A stretch of DNA of 64,000 nucleotides from Peribacillus huizhouensis (GTDB lineage: Bacteria; Bacillota; Bacilli; Bacillales; DSM-1321): positions 186,001 through 250,000 of the forward strand of contig NZ_JACJHX010000003.1 of the NCBI RefSeq assembly GCF_014138605.1, written 5' to 3'. Below are positions 54,203 to 63,582 of the stretch, in pieces; within the stretch, counting starts at the first letter, position 1, and each line of letters begins with the position of its first letter. The translations under genes and the position numbers were made by a program. The notes under the pieces were generated by a model that made no database searches, was not told the DNA's origin, and was given only the letters and a program-made list of their open reading frames with translations.

Positions 54203-54257
54203 CCCAATTGTCTAAAAAAGCAATCGGAATCTGTTATATACGAGGAGATATTAAATT

Positions 54258-54614
54258 ATGGAAAGTAGTAATGCATTAAAAGCTCTTTTATATGATTTAG
54301 AAGAACAATTGCTAACACCAGAAGTTCGTCAATCGAAAATAGAACTTGATAAGTTATTGGCAGATGATTTTATTGAGTTTACAAGTTCTGGTAAGATGAA
54401 AAATAAACAGGATTGCATGGAAGGCCTTGCCACACCACAGATGTATATATTGAATTTTGAGATTAAACGTTTATCATCAGATACAGTGTTAACGATTTAT
54501 GATTTGAAAGATGAAACGAGAATGAAAGAAAGTTTAAGGAGCTCGGTATGGAAACAGATAAATGGCAGATGGCAGATGGTTTTTCATCAAGGTACGATAA
54601 AAAGCTCGGAATGA
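54258..54614 (+). CDS. NTF2-like/DUF4440 protein
   Basis: A 118-residue protein of the SnoaL/NTF2-like fold: LLADDFIEFTSSGKMKNKQD and SSVWKQINGRWQMVFHQGT. Members bind small ligands or act as simple enzymes; the role is unknown. CGAGGAGAT precedes the ATG. Downstream is a long hairpin shared with the converging MFS gene. Confidence 0.85.
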   Translation: MESSNALKALLYDLEEQLLTPEVRQSKIELDKLLADDFIEFTSSGKMKNKQDCMEGLATPQMYILNFEIKRLSSDTVLTIYDLKDETRMKESLRSSVWKQINGRWQMVFHQGTIKSSE

Positions 54615-54655
54615 TCAATTTATGAAATACAATTTTTTGAAAGATATCGTAAAAA

Positions 54656-54773
54656 ATAAGTGGTTGCGCCATAATGAAAGGACCAGAACTCACATCTACT
54701 ACACATCGTTTGCATGAGACCGCAAATGGTAGATAGCGTGTGAAATCAGCCCTTTATTGGATCAACCACTTAT
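54656..54773. repeat. long two-tier hairpin
   Basis: Outer perfect arms ATAAGTGGTTG / CAACCACTTAT enclose imperfect inner arms (AATGAAAGGACCAGAACTCAC and GTGTGAAATCAGCCCTTTATT). It lies between converging genes and is probably their terminator; related in layout to 22.1 and 26.75 kb. Confidence 0.6.
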
Positions 54774-54792
54774 ATTTTTATATTAATCAGCT

Positions 54793-55992
54793 TTACGACT
54801 GTTTCGACAATGTCTTCGCGTGAACAGAGCGCTTCTGCCAAGCCATCGTAATGAATAATGTAATCACTAAGAGAACTAGACCTAATACGAATGGATACAT
54901 AATTCGTATATCATACATCAATCCGGCAAGTGTCGGTCCGAGCACATTGCCAATACTCATGTATGCGTTATTCATTCCCATCGCAAAGCCTTGCTCGTTC
55001 CCTGCCATCTTAGAAATCAGTGTGTTTAAGACTGGTCGAAGGATGGAAGTAGAGAGGAAGATGATGAGTGAAATACCAAAGAAAAACGCATAATCTGAAG
55101 CAAAGAGAGAAAGTAGAAATCCGATTGCTGTAATGCCGATAAAAATATTTAATACTGTAATTTCTCCAAAGCGACGAACAACTCGATCCACGACAAATAG
55201 TTGGACGATAACGCTAACGATACCTGTAGCTGTTATCATCGTGGCAATTTCCTGAGGGGTTGCACTAAATTGATTGTCGAGATATAAACCGATGATCGAT
55301 TCATAGGCCATTAACCCAAAGCTTAATACGAGTGTAATAATAAGCGGAATGAAATAAGGTTTCTTAGTTGACATGACAATTTGACGAGCCATGGACTCTT
55401 CATCAGCCATATTCGTAGCTTGTGCTGTTTCTTTCGTTTCACTTTCTTTTAAAACTAAAATTGAAAATATAACAGAAGCAAGTGACACAAGAGCTGAAAT
55501 TAAAAAGGGGAACTTTAAACCAAAATCAGCTAAAAATCCACCAATCCCTGGCCCAACGACAATCCCGAGTGACATAGAGGCTGAAACTAAACTATTTCCC
55601 TTTGCGCGTTGATCGAATGTCGTAATATCAGCTACATAAGCAAATATAGCCGGGATAAGTAAAGCAGCACCAATTCCACCAACAACACGAGATGCATAAA
55701 GCAACCAAATAGAATTAACGGCATAAAAGATAAACATAGACAGAGTCAAACCAGCTAACCCATAGATAATCATCTTTCTGCGACCGTATTGATCCGTCCA
55801 TTTTCCGGCAATTGGCGAAAAAATAAGTTGTGCTCCTGCAAAAATAGCAATCATGAGTCCAGCTGCAACTCCACCTTGATTAATGGATGCTAAGTACGCT
55901 GGTAAAATGGGAATAATAATACCGAAGCTTCCGATTGCTATAAACATATTGATCATAAGAACGATCATTTTTTTACGTTGTTCTGTTGACAT
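54793..55992 (-). CDS. multidrug-efflux MFS transporter, Bmr/NorA type
   Basis: A 399-residue drug:proton antiporter with 12 helices. Motif A GKWTDQYGRRKMIIYG and antiporter motif C MSLGIVVGPGIGGFLAD are intact, as in Bmr, Blt, NorA and related pumps. It would export amphipathic drugs. The intergenic region upstream has a perfect palindrome at 56066 that could bind a local repressor, although no regulator gene is adjacent. AGAGAGAGGC lies before the ATG. Confidence 0.92.
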   Translation of the reverse strand: MSTEQRKKMIVLMINMFIAIGSFGIIIPILPAYLASINQGGVAAGLMIAIFAGAQLIFSPIAGKWTDQYGRRKMIIYGLAGLTLSMFIFYAVNSIWLLYASRVVGGIGAALLIPAIFAYVADITTFDQRAKGNSLVSASMSLGIVVGPGIGGFLADFGLKFPFLISALVSLASVIFSILVLKESETKETAQATNMADEESMARQIVMSTKKPYFIPLIITLVLSFGLMAYESIIGLYLDNQFSATPQEIATMITATGIVSVIVQLFVVDRVVRRFGEITVLNIFIGITAIGFLLSLFASDYAFFFGISLIIFLSTSILRPVLNTLISKMAGNEQGFAMGMNNAYMSIGNVLGPTLAGLMYDIRIMYPFVLGLVLLVITLFITMAWQKRSVHAKTLSKQS

Positions 55993-56065
55993 ATATAGCC
56001 TCTCTCTCTTTCAATAGTTACTCATACCAACCATTAGATTGGCATGGTTCATTTTTAGGGACGCT

Positions 56066-56080
56066 AACTATGGTATAGTT
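56066..56080. promoter_or_regulatory. palindromic operator-like site
   Basis: AACTATGGTATAGTT, a perfect inverted repeat (6-bp arms, 3-nt centre) within CTAACTATGG..TTTTTAG, between the efflux gene and a divergent small gene. A second imperfect dyad, TACCAACCATTAGATTGGCA, lies nearer the efflux gene. Confidence 0.4.
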
Positions 56081-56118
56081 TTTAGTGGATTGTTGTCAAT
56101 TAGAAAGGATTGTCTAAC

Positions 56119-56280
56119 ATGGATAATTTAGTCGGATTATATCATCTGCATATTGGAATTAAGGAGATGAAAAGACTTTTATGGGAATTAGTGGTGCTAT
56201 TATTGGATGAATACAATTTAAATACCGTACAATTTGAGATTCAAGAAAAGGTGGCTTTTCTTGAAAGGGAAGCCACCTAA
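56119..56280 (+). CDS. small helical protein, 53 residues
   Basis: MDNLVGLYHLHIGIKEMKRL followed by LWELVVLLLDEYNLN and a charged end. AAAGGA lies 9 nt before the ATG. The last codons form a stem (GTGGCTT / AAGCCAC) that may also end transcription. Divergent from the efflux MFS gene. No family recognised. Confidence 0.5.
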   Translation: MDNLVGLYHLHIGIKEMKRLLWELVVLLLDEYNLNTVQFEIQEKVAFLEREAT

Positions 56281-56303
56281 AAATCATTACCCATTTAACA
56301 GTT

Positions 56304-58130
56304 TTATTTTTTTAGATGGTAAGGCACAGTAGTGATCACTACGTTTCTGCGATAAAGCAAGGTTGTACGAATCAGTAAACTTGATTGATTATGAAGAATA
56401 TTGTGCCAGCCTTTCTTAGGGATAAATTGTGGGATAATGACTGTGACTTGATAATTCGACTCACTTGCTTTATGTTCAACGATATCAATAAATTTGGTCA
56501 GTGGCTGAATGATACTTCTGTAATAAGAATGCAGTGTCACAAGTCTAATATCAGGTTGCCACTTTTTCCACTTTTCTTCGAATTTCTTTTCATCTTCTCT
56601 TTCAAAAGCCACATAAACGGCAATAATCTGTTCTGGCGAGAGAGATTTAGCATAGTTTAATGAGTTCTCTACTACTTGAGTGATGCCAGCAACAGGTACA
56701 ATCATTACATTGCCTTCAATTGGTACGGAAAGCTCAGAAGTTGCAACCCTAAGTTGGTCACCTACTGCTTCATAATGCTTTTTAATTTGGTAGAAGACAA
56801 AAATGATAATAGGTAAAAAAATTAAGACTGGCCATACCTGTGCAAATTTAGTTAAAAAGAACATGAGCATAACAATAAAGCTAATCAGGGCACCAATTGT
56901 ATTAATCGTTAGTTTTGTGATCCATCCTTTAGGCTTTTCGCGTATCCATTTAACAATCATTCCCGTTTGGGATAATGTAAATGGAATAAATACACCGACA
57001 GCGTAAAGTGGGATAAGATGTTCTGTACGTCCTTTAAAAGCAATAATTAAGATGATAGAAGCGAATCCAAGTATCATAATTCCATTCGAATAGCCTAAAC
57101 GGTCACCTCGAATGGTAAATATTCTTGGGATAAACTTATCTTTAGCAAGATTAACGGCTAATAAAGGGAAAGCAGAATATCCCGTATTGGCTGCAAGGAT
57201 TAATATCAAAGCAGTAGTACCTTGTATAAAGTAATACATAAAATTTCGGCCAAATGTATCTTCGGCTATTTGAGAGACAACAGTTACTTTCTCGTTAGGA
57301 GCAATTCCATAGTAATAAGCTAAGAATATGATTCCTGTAAATAAAACAGCCAAAAATCCCCCCATTGCCATCAGTGTTTTAGCAGCATTATTAGGGGCTG
57401 GATTTTTAAAGTTCGGTATAGCATTGGAAATGGCTTCAACCCCTGTTAATGCAGAGCTACCTGATGCGAAAGCTCGTAAGAGGATAAATAAACTAATTCC
57501 CGCTACCGGTGTACCGATTGGTGTATGCAAGGCAGGAGAAACTTGCCCCGAAACGATATGGTAAACACCTACTCCAATTAATATCAATAACGCTACAACA
57601 AATAAATAGACTGGATAGGCTAAAATAGAAGCAGACTCGGTTACACCTCTTAAGTTCAAGAGGGTAATAAAGATTACAAAAATAACGGCAATCTCTACAT
57701 TATAAAAATGTAATGCAGGAAAAGCGGATGTAATGGCATCGGTACCTGCAGACATACTTACTGCCACAGTTAAAATATAGTCCACTAACAATGAACCACC
57801 CGCTATTAACCCTGGATTCATACCTAAATTTTCCTTCGATACTACATAAGCTCCTCCACCGTGAGGATAAGAAAAGATGATTTGTCGATAAGACAAAATC
57901 AAAGCCGTTAATAGAATTAATACCCCTATGGCGATAGGAATCGAATACCAAAATGCTGTAGCACCAACTGTGACAAGGACAATCAATATTTGTTCTGGAC
58001 CATATGCAACTGATGATAATGCGTCGGAAGAAAGGATCGCTAATGCTTTTGTTTTGCTAAGCCTCTGTTCCCCTAATTCAGTTGATTTAAGCGGCCGTCC
58101 AATTAAAAACCTCTTTATTGAAGAAATCAT
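56304..58130 (-). CDS. kimA: KimA high-affinity potassium transporter
   Basis: About 608 residues: an APC-fold membrane domain of 12 helices (LSSDALSSVAYGPEQILIVL, SYPHGGGAYVVSKENLG, GSSALTGVEAISNAIPNFK) and a soluble C-terminal domain (VPVAGITQVVENSLNYAKSL, ILHNQSSLLIRTTLLYR). It matches B. subtilis KimA (formerly YdaO) throughout. KimA imports K+ and is shut off by c-di-AMP both as protein and through its riboswitch, which is present upstream here. I chose the ATG at 58130, after GGTGGTG. Confidence 0.95.
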   Translation of the reverse strand: MISSIKRFLIGRPLKSTELGEQRLSKTKALAILSSDALSSVAYGPEQILIVLVTVGATAFWYSIPIAIGVLILLTALILSYRQIIFSYPHGGGAYVVSKENLGMNPGLIAGGSLLVDYILTVAVSMSAGTDAITSAFPALHFYNVEIAVIFVIFITLLNLRGVTESASILAYPVYLFVVALLILIGVGVYHIVSGQVSPALHTPIGTPVAGISLFILLRAFASGSSALTGVEAISNAIPNFKNPAPNNAAKTLMAMGGFLAVLFTGIIFLAYYYGIAPNEKVTVVSQIAEDTFGRNFMYYFIQGTTALILILAANTGYSAFPLLAVNLAKDKFIPRIFTIRGDRLGYSNGIMILGFASIILIIAFKGRTEHLIPLYAVGVFIPFTLSQTGMIVKWIREKPKGWITKLTINTIGALISFIVMLMFFLTKFAQVWPVLIFLPIIIFVFYQIKKHYEAVGDQLRVATSELSVPIEGNVMIVPVAGITQVVENSLNYAKSLSPEQIIAVYVAFEREDEKKFEEKWKKWQPDIRLVTLHSYYRSIIQPLTKFIDIVEHKASESNYQVTVIIPQFIPKKGWHNILHNQSSLLIRTTLLYRRNVVITTVPYHLKK

Positions 58131-58269
58131 TGTTTTCACCACCAAATTGTTATAAACGTATATTTCCCTGTAATTGAAATAATTATCTCGGTGAACAGCA
58201 GCATTTACATAATTAAAATGGGAACATACCTACAAGTCACAGTTGAATAGACCTGTAGACATCAATTTT

Positions 58270-58425
58270 CTTCTCACAAGTTTCGCCTTCCCTCTCAATA
58301 TTCGCTTACGAGGTTAGCTGTCGGATTTGGACCTTGAGTAGCCCTACCTTAAAAGGATTCAGCCCTTGTGGGTTATGTAACAACCCCGTACCATATGGCT
58401 TCAGCAATTTAGAAATTTGAAACTG
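58270..58425 (-). promoter_or_regulatory. ydaO/yuaA c-di-AMP riboswitch
   Basis: The minus strand has the hallmark AAATCCGACAGCTAACCTCG then TAAGCG, preceded by GGGCTGAATCC and GGTAGGGCTAC, the conserved blocks of the ydaO riboswitch. In this class c-di-AMP binding stops transcription of the downstream K+ transporter. About 120-140 nt separate it from kimA; the expression-platform terminator is not obvious to me. Confidence 0.9.
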
Positions 58426-58431
58426 GAGATT

Positions 58432-58460
58432 ATCATACTCCCGCGTGTAAAAAAAGTAAA
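58432..58460 (-). promoter_or_regulatory. promoter of the kimA riboswitch transcript
   Basis: Minus strand TTTACT, 17-nt spacer, TATGAT, just upstream of the aptamer. Confidence 0.5.
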
Positions 58461-58578
58461 TGAAAAAAATGTAAAGTTTATTAAAGACTATAAGGGTGGC
58501 TCTCTCTTCAAAATGAATGATATTCCTCCTTGTGTGAACACTACATAATAATATATCAAGATAGTGTGGAGGAATGAC

Positions 58579-58722
58579 ATGTTTAAAGAAAATAATCCCT
58601 TATTATCAGATGAGTTTTTAAATGAAGTAGTGAGAAAGATTAACCGAGAATTTGGTTTCCCTATAAAGGAAAAAGATGAGGATCTAATAATGAACGATTT
58701 GAGTAATAAAATAGAAGAATAG
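58579..58722 (+). CDS. small acidic protein, 47 residues
   Basis: MFKENNPLLSDEFLNEVVRK then INREFGFPIKEKDED. TGGAGGAATG precedes the ATG at good distance. Probably helical and soluble; no family recognised. It starts divergently from the kimA leader. Confidence 0.55.
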   Translation: MFKENNPLLSDEFLNEVVRKINREFGFPIKEKDEDLIMNDLSNKIEE

Positions 58723-59024
58723 AAGTTGTAAAAGATCCCTAAATATGCAGCTATAATTTCCCTGTTGATCTTATGTGTTTCATTCTTTTAGAAAGCGGAT
58801 TCACAAAGTTTATTTTATTTCAGTGTGTCTATTTTTGAGGTGCTTGACCATTTATCGCTATTAAATCTCTTGGAATAGCGGGAAAGATTTAATAGTTCAC
58901 TTTTCGATTAATAATGAAGGGGACCAACTCCACTTTAGATTGTAATTCCTACAAGACGGAAATTGATTTTTTCCTAAATTATTTTATATTAATATAAAAT
59001 TACGATCAGGTAATAAGCTACCTT
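58723..59024. other. intergenic region
   Basis: AT-rich. It contains AATAGCGGGAAAG and no frame with a ribosome binding site. The end near 59010 leads into the permease remnant, so part of the stretch may be decayed coding DNA. Confidence 0.3.
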
Positions 59025-59285
59025 ATGACGATCCCTGGTTGTACCGTCTTATTATTATGGATAAGTATTTGTTGTGCACAATTGAAGCTTCGTCATCAAT
59101 ACACAGACACACCGTTTTTCCGTGTGAAGTGGTACCCATACACAACGATATTTGCAATCATGGCTTTAACTCTTATCTTTATTGCTTTTATTTTTAATAA
59201 ACAAAATGTGATTGGTACCACAGTCTGTCTGATATTTGTGGGGTTACTTTCCATCTTTTCATTTATAAAGAAACAAAACAAGTAA
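59025..59285 (+). pseudogene. 3' remnant of an amino-acid permease gene
   Basis: 86 codons resembling the last two or three helices of APC-superfamily amino-acid permeases (LLLWISICCAQLKLRHQYTD, PFFRVKWYPYTTIFAIMALT). The R-x-x-x-P-x-x-P-x-x-P-type loop of such carriers is recognisable. Full-length proteins have about 450 residues, so only the C-terminal fifth is left. No ribosome binding site. Confidence 0.7.
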
Positions 59286-59296
59286 AGCTGACTTCA

Positions 59297-59452
59297 TAAA
59301 GTGAAACTTCAATCAGTGGGGGTTTTCTTCATCCCCCACTGATTGTTAGTTGAACCAATCGGGCTTTTACGGGCAGTTATCCCCCACCTACGCTTCTTCG
59401 GTTCCTCTAAGCCTTGAGGTGGGGGTTTTATTGCCCGTTAAAGCGGGATAAA
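59297..59452. repeat. dispersed repeat, reverse orientation, about 155 bp
   Basis: Starts TAAAGTGAAACTTCAATCAG with a GTGGGGG/CCCCCAC hairpin and ends GCCCGTTAAAGCGGGATAA, the reverse complement layout of the copies at 44.8 and 63.5 kb. Inside, CCCCCACCTACGCTTC pairs with GAGGTGGGGG. It lies right after the permease remnant. The rest of 59453-59633 is featureless. Confidence 0.75.
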
Positions 59453-59633
59453 ATTAACCGCCCAGGGGATTCAATGAATCCTTGGGCTTTCGAATTTAAA
59501 GTCATTTCAAAAAAATTAAAGCTGTTGCGAAATATTTCAATCGCAATAGATTAATTTGTTCATTTGCTCAGCATAAACAGTTTTAGGATTTTTAGTTTGT
59601 TATACAATGCCTTAAAATTATAGAGTAGCTCTT

Positions 59634-60866
59634 TCAAGTGAACCGTTTCATATATTGCGATGGGGTAAATGATGTCATTTTTTTAAACACCCTACTAAAA
59701 TAATTAAGGTCATTGAATCCGACCATAAAAGCAATTTCTGTAATCGATACATTTCCTCTTTGTAGATACAACTTCGCTTCTTCCACCCTTTTTTGGTTGA
59801 TATAATCGATGATATTCATAGTCGTCTCTGCCTTGAATTTGCGAGAAAGATGCGAAGGATTCACATGTAAAGTAGCAGCGAGATCATGAAGCGTTAAAGG
59901 GTTTTCTAGATGTAAATGAATATATTCAACTGCCTTTTTGACGTGGGAGCTATAATTACGTGTTGAAAATGTTTGGACAAGATCACAGTACTCATTTAGC
60001 ATCACGATGGTCAATTTTTTTAAATGGGGTAGATTCGGTGCTCTTTCAATCAAGATAGCAAATTTTTCTGAAATAGTATGAATATAAATGGGATGGACTC
60101 CTCCTCTTTCAGCAGCTTTTCTACACACTGTGTTCATAACTAATGTCATATTCTTGGCCGATCTAATGGGACTTTCAGGGATTCGATCAGAAATATGGAT
60201 AAGGCTATTACTTTCTTTTACAATCCGAGCGATTTCTTCCTTGTCTCCTCTTGCAATTGCATCCATTAATCTCTTCTCAAATTGATATCTAGCCTCAATC
60301 ATCGTTTTACTTTCAGTAATATTAGTTTTTAATTTTTCTTTATTGAGTGGTGGGGTGATGATATCTGAGGCGATTAGTTGTGAATCAATATGTTCATGGG
60401 TACATATATTAACAAGTAGATCGCCGATGCTAGTAGAGTCCATACTACTAATAACGGTTAACGAAGTATAGAATTCTTCGAGCTGTTTTCGTTCACTAAC
60501 AGGTAGCTTGTTTTTAGATAAAATATCACTAACAAATCCAATGCTAGGTATACTTGAAATAAACGGGCCTATTAATACGGAACCGTATAATATGCCACTT
60601 CTCCAAATACCTGCTGCAATATACTCAAGGCCAAATGAATTTACATAATAATAGTAACTATTTGCTTCATGCTGTCTCATTGTCTCGTTAATTGTAATAT
60701 ACTCATTGTCAAAGTTTTGTAGGACAGCTGGAATGTGGTGATGAATGAGCTGTAATGTTGGATTTCCATCTTGGTCGATTAACTGAACATCCATTTTCGT
60801 AATCACGTTTAATATCGTACATTTTTTATTGAAATCTTTGAAAAAAAGTTTGGATTCCTCTGACAT
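59634..60866 (-). CDS. AraC-family regulator with PocR sensor domain
   Basis: A 410-residue regulator. The N-terminal PocR-type domain (about 20-175) has SFGLEYIAAGIWRSGILYGS; the middle is helical; the C-terminal AraC domain (about 310-410) has LHDLAATLHVNPSHLSRKFK and ITEIAFMVGFNDLNYFSRVF. PocR domains bind small ligands such as diols or sugars. It is divergent from a GH2 beta-galactosidase gene, so it likely activates that gene in response to a sugar. I chose the ATG at 60866, after AAAGGAACAG; a TTG at 60896 is in frame. Confidence 0.9.
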   Translation of the reverse strand: MSEESKLFFKDFNKKCTILNVITKMDVQLIDQDGNPTLQLIHHHIPAVLQNFDNEYITINETMRQHEANSYYYYVNSFGLEYIAAGIWRSGILYGSVLIGPFISSIPSIGFVSDILSKNKLPVSERKQLEEFYTSLTVISSMDSTSIGDLLVNICTHEHIDSQLIASDIITPPLNKEKLKTNITESKTMIEARYQFEKRLMDAIARGDKEEIARIVKESNSLIHISDRIPESPIRSAKNMTLVMNTVCRKAAERGGVHPIYIHTISEKFAILIERAPNLPHLKKLTIVMLNEYCDLVQTFSTRNYSSHVKKAVEYIHLHLENPLTLHDLAATLHVNPSHLSRKFKAETTMNIIDYINQKRVEEAKLYLQRGNVSITEIAFMVGFNDLNYFSRVFKKMTSFTPSQYMKRFT

Positions 60867-61023
60867 ATCATAACTGTTCCTTTCATTAGTTATCAAACAC
60901 TCAAAATAAAGTTATAAATGTGCTAATTGTGTCAAAATAATACGATAATAAATTTTACGCTTATCATATAATGAAGGCAAGCATTCGGGATTATCTAAAA
61001 GATGGTTATTGGTTTTATTGTAA

Positions 61024-61039
61024 ATGTAATCGTTTCCCG
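61024..61039 (-). promoter_or_regulatory. cre-like site before GH2 gene
   Basis: Minus strand CGGGAAACGATTACAT matches the cre consensus except at its first two positions. It is 35-50 bp before the GH2 start, where CcpA could block expression. Confidence 0.45.
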
Positions 61040-61073
61040 ATTAAAGTTGGTAATACCAGTTGGAGGAAGACAA

Positions 61074-63380
61074 ATGAGAAAAATACTTAATATGAATCAT
61101 GAATGGAAATTTATAAAGCAAGATGAAGTACAAGCAATGGACCAAACTTATAATGATGCGAACTGGGAAGTTGTTCATGTACCTCACACATGGAACGCTA
61201 TTGATGGAGCAAATGGCTTTGATTTTTATAAAGGGGCTTGTTGGTATCGAAAAGAGTTTATTGTAGATACATTAGCAGAAGGAAACAAAGTATATATTGA
61301 ATTCAACGGTTCTAACAGTATTACGGATGTCTATGTGAATGGTCAACATATGGGACAACATAAAGGTGGTTATTCTACTTTTAGATTTGATATTAGTAAT
61401 GTGATTCAATTTGGAAGGAAGAACACGCTAGCTGTAAAGGTAGATAATACAGTTGTTGATGATGTCTATCCACAAATGGCCGATTTTACCTTTTACGGTG
61501 GAATCTATCGTGATGTAAATTTAGTGATTGCTAATCATATTCACTTTGATGTGATGGACTATGGTTCACAAGGAATCTATATCATTCAAGAAGAAGTAAG
61601 CGAAGAAAAAGCTTCATTAACGATTAAATCTAAAGTAGTCAACGATCATAAAGAAGATAAAAAAGTAAGACTATGGATCGATTTAGTAGATGCAGACGGA
61701 AAAACCGTAGCTTACGGGGCAAATGAAGTCGTGTTAACTTCAGGCGAAACAAAAGAAGTCGAAGTGCCAGTAGTGATATATAACCCAACACTATGGAATG
61801 GTAGAAAAAATGCGTATATGTATGAAGCGAAAGTATCTTTACAGAGTTTCAACGATACTGTAGATGAACTATCGATTCCTTTCGGTGTAAGATATTTTGA
61901 AGTAGATGCTGAGAAAGGGTTCTTCTTAAATGGTGAGCATCTTGCCTTAAATGGCGTTTCAAGACATCAAGATCGCAAAGATATGGGTTGGGCAATAACT
62001 GAAAAAGAACATAAAGAAGATATGGAATTGATTAAAGAAGTAGGAGCTACTTCTATTAGGTTGGCTCATTATCAGCATGACCAATATTTCTATGATCTGT
62101 GTGATCAAGAAGGTATGGTTGTTTGGGCAGAAATACCATTTATCTCTGTTATGTCAAAAACAGAATTAGAAGGTATTAATGCTAAACAGCAAATGATTGA
62201 ATTAATTAGACAAAACTTTAACCATCCATCGATTATGTTCTGGGGAATTCAAAATGAAATCCAAATTAGTGGCGAAAGACCGGAACTTAGAAAGCTTGTG
62301 AAAGAATTAAATGAGTTAACGAAAAGTGAAGATCCGACAAGATTAACGACAATGGCGAATGTGATGTTCGTGCCTGATAAAGATGAATATAACTATATGA
62401 CAGATATCGTTGGCTATAATAAATATTACGGTTGGTATCAAGGGAAAGCAGAAGATTTTGCTGGCTGGCTTGATGGATTCCATAAGACGAATCCTACTGT
62501 GAAAGTAGGGATTTCAGAATACGGAGCAGAAGGTATTTTACAATATCACAGCAATGATCCTAAAGTAAAAGACTATACGGAAGAATACCATGCGCTCTAT
62601 CACGAAAAAGTTTGGAAAATTTTCTCGGAACGTCCTTACCTCTGGTCAACATATGTATGGAATATGTTTGATTTTGGTGCCAATATAAGAGATGAAGGCG
62701 GCGTTAAAGGAAGAAATAACAAAGGATTGATCACATACGATCGTAAGATTAAAAAAGACGCGTTTTATATGTATAAAGCAAATTGGTCAGATGAAAAATT
62801 CGTGCATATTACAAGTAAACGCTATATTGATCGCGCTGATCGGACAATTTCTGTTAAAGTGTATTCGAATTGTGAGGAACTAACGCTTTATGTAAATGGG
62901 AAAGAATTAGAAACGAAGACAGGTCATAGCACGTTTACTTTTGAACATGTTGAATTACAAGATGGCATGAACGAGATCAAGGTTATTTCGAACCATGATG
63001 GTGTTGAATTACAAGATGTGGCTAGGTTTAATAAAGTGGCTGAACCTAACCCAAGTTATGAAGCTCCTGAAGAGGAAAAAGGTGGAGTAGTAGCAAACTG
63101 GTTCCAAATGCCTGATCTAGGTGATGATGAAGTGCAAGTAGAAGAAATTCACATTACTGATGATGTGTATTCAACAGCTGACACATTTAAAGATCTTATG
63201 GAAAATGAAGAAGCGAAAGCTGTGCTTGAAAAATATTTAGGTAATTTTTCCGAACATCCAATGTTTGGTATGGCACAAGGAATGCAGGTAGATTTCATCG
63301 CATCTATGGACGAAGACTTGTTTAATGAAAAATTGATGTATCGACTTAATAAAGAATTAACACAAATTAAAAAGTCATAA
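61074..63380 (+). CDS. glycoside hydrolase family 2, beta-galactosidase-like
   Basis: A 768-residue cytosolic enzyme. The N-terminal sugar-binding domain has NGANGFDFYKGACWYRKEF-like sequence (about 35-55); the TIM barrel has acid/base Glu395 in WGIQNEIQ and nucleophile Glu482 in GISEYGAEG; HWE-type SRHQDRKDMGWA is present. The start at 61074 has TTGGAGGAAG upstream; the earlier frame is not needed. After about residue 650 comes an acidic linker and a small helical domain (FSEHPMFGMAQGMQVDF). Function could be beta-galactosidase or a related beta-glycosidase. No permease is adjacent. Confidence 0.9.
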   Translation: MRKILNMNHEWKFIKQDEVQAMDQTYNDANWEVVHVPHTWNAIDGANGFDFYKGACWYRKEFIVDTLAEGNKVYIEFNGSNSITDVYVNGQHMGQHKGGYSTFRFDISNVIQFGRKNTLAVKVDNTVVDDVYPQMADFTFYGGIYRDVNLVIANHIHFDVMDYGSQGIYIIQEEVSEEKASLTIKSKVVNDHKEDKKVRLWIDLVDADGKTVAYGANEVVLTSGETKEVEVPVVIYNPTLWNGRKNAYMYEAKVSLQSFNDTVDELSIPFGVRYFEVDAEKGFFLNGEHLALNGVSRHQDRKDMGWAITEKEHKEDMELIKEVGATSIRLAHYQHDQYFYDLCDQEGMVVWAEIPFISVMSKTELEGINAKQQMIELIRQNFNHPSIMFWGIQNEIQISGERPELRKLVKELNELTKSEDPTRLTTMANVMFVPDKDEYNYMTDIVGYNKYYGWYQGKAEDFAGWLDGFHKTNPTVKVGISEYGAEGILQYHSNDPKVKDYTEEYHALYHEKVWKIFSERPYLWSTYVWNMFDFGANIRDEGGVKGRNNKGLITYDRKIKKDAFYMYKANWSDEKFVHITSKRYIDRADRTISVKVYSNCEELTLYVNGKELETKTGHSTFTFEHVELQDGMNEIKVISNHDGVELQDVARFNKVAEPNPSYEAPEEEKGGVVANWFQMPDLGDDEVQVEEIHITDDVYSTADTFKDLMENEEAKAVLEKYLGNFSEHPMFGMAQGMQVDFIASMDEDLFNEKLMYRLNKELTQIKKS

Positions 63381-63480
63381 TTGAAGCGTAATTACATGAG
63401 GTAGATACGTGGATTATCATCTATAAGTAACAGTTCACTTCTAGCAACTTGTAAGAGAGAGACATGGAAAGTGTATAAGT

Positions 63481-63516
63481 GGAAAGGAGTTGCTAACAAG
63501 GGCAACTCCTTTTCCG
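63481..63516. terminator. terminator of GH2 gene
   Basis: GGAAAGGAGTTGC pairs with GCAACTCCTTTTCC; the flanks are moderately T-rich (GCTTTT). Confidence 0.75.
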
Positions 63517-63528
63517 CTTTTACGAGAT

Positions 63529-63582
63529 TTATCCCGCATTAACGGGCAGTATAACCCCCACCGATTGAAGTTTCACTTTATC
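63529..63582. repeat. dispersed repeat, short copy
   Basis: ATTTATCCCGCATTAACGGG, then CCCCCACCGATTGAAGTTTC and ACTTTA. Almost the same as 44829-44882. Its TCA is the stop codon of the PHP phosphatase gene. Confidence 0.8.
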
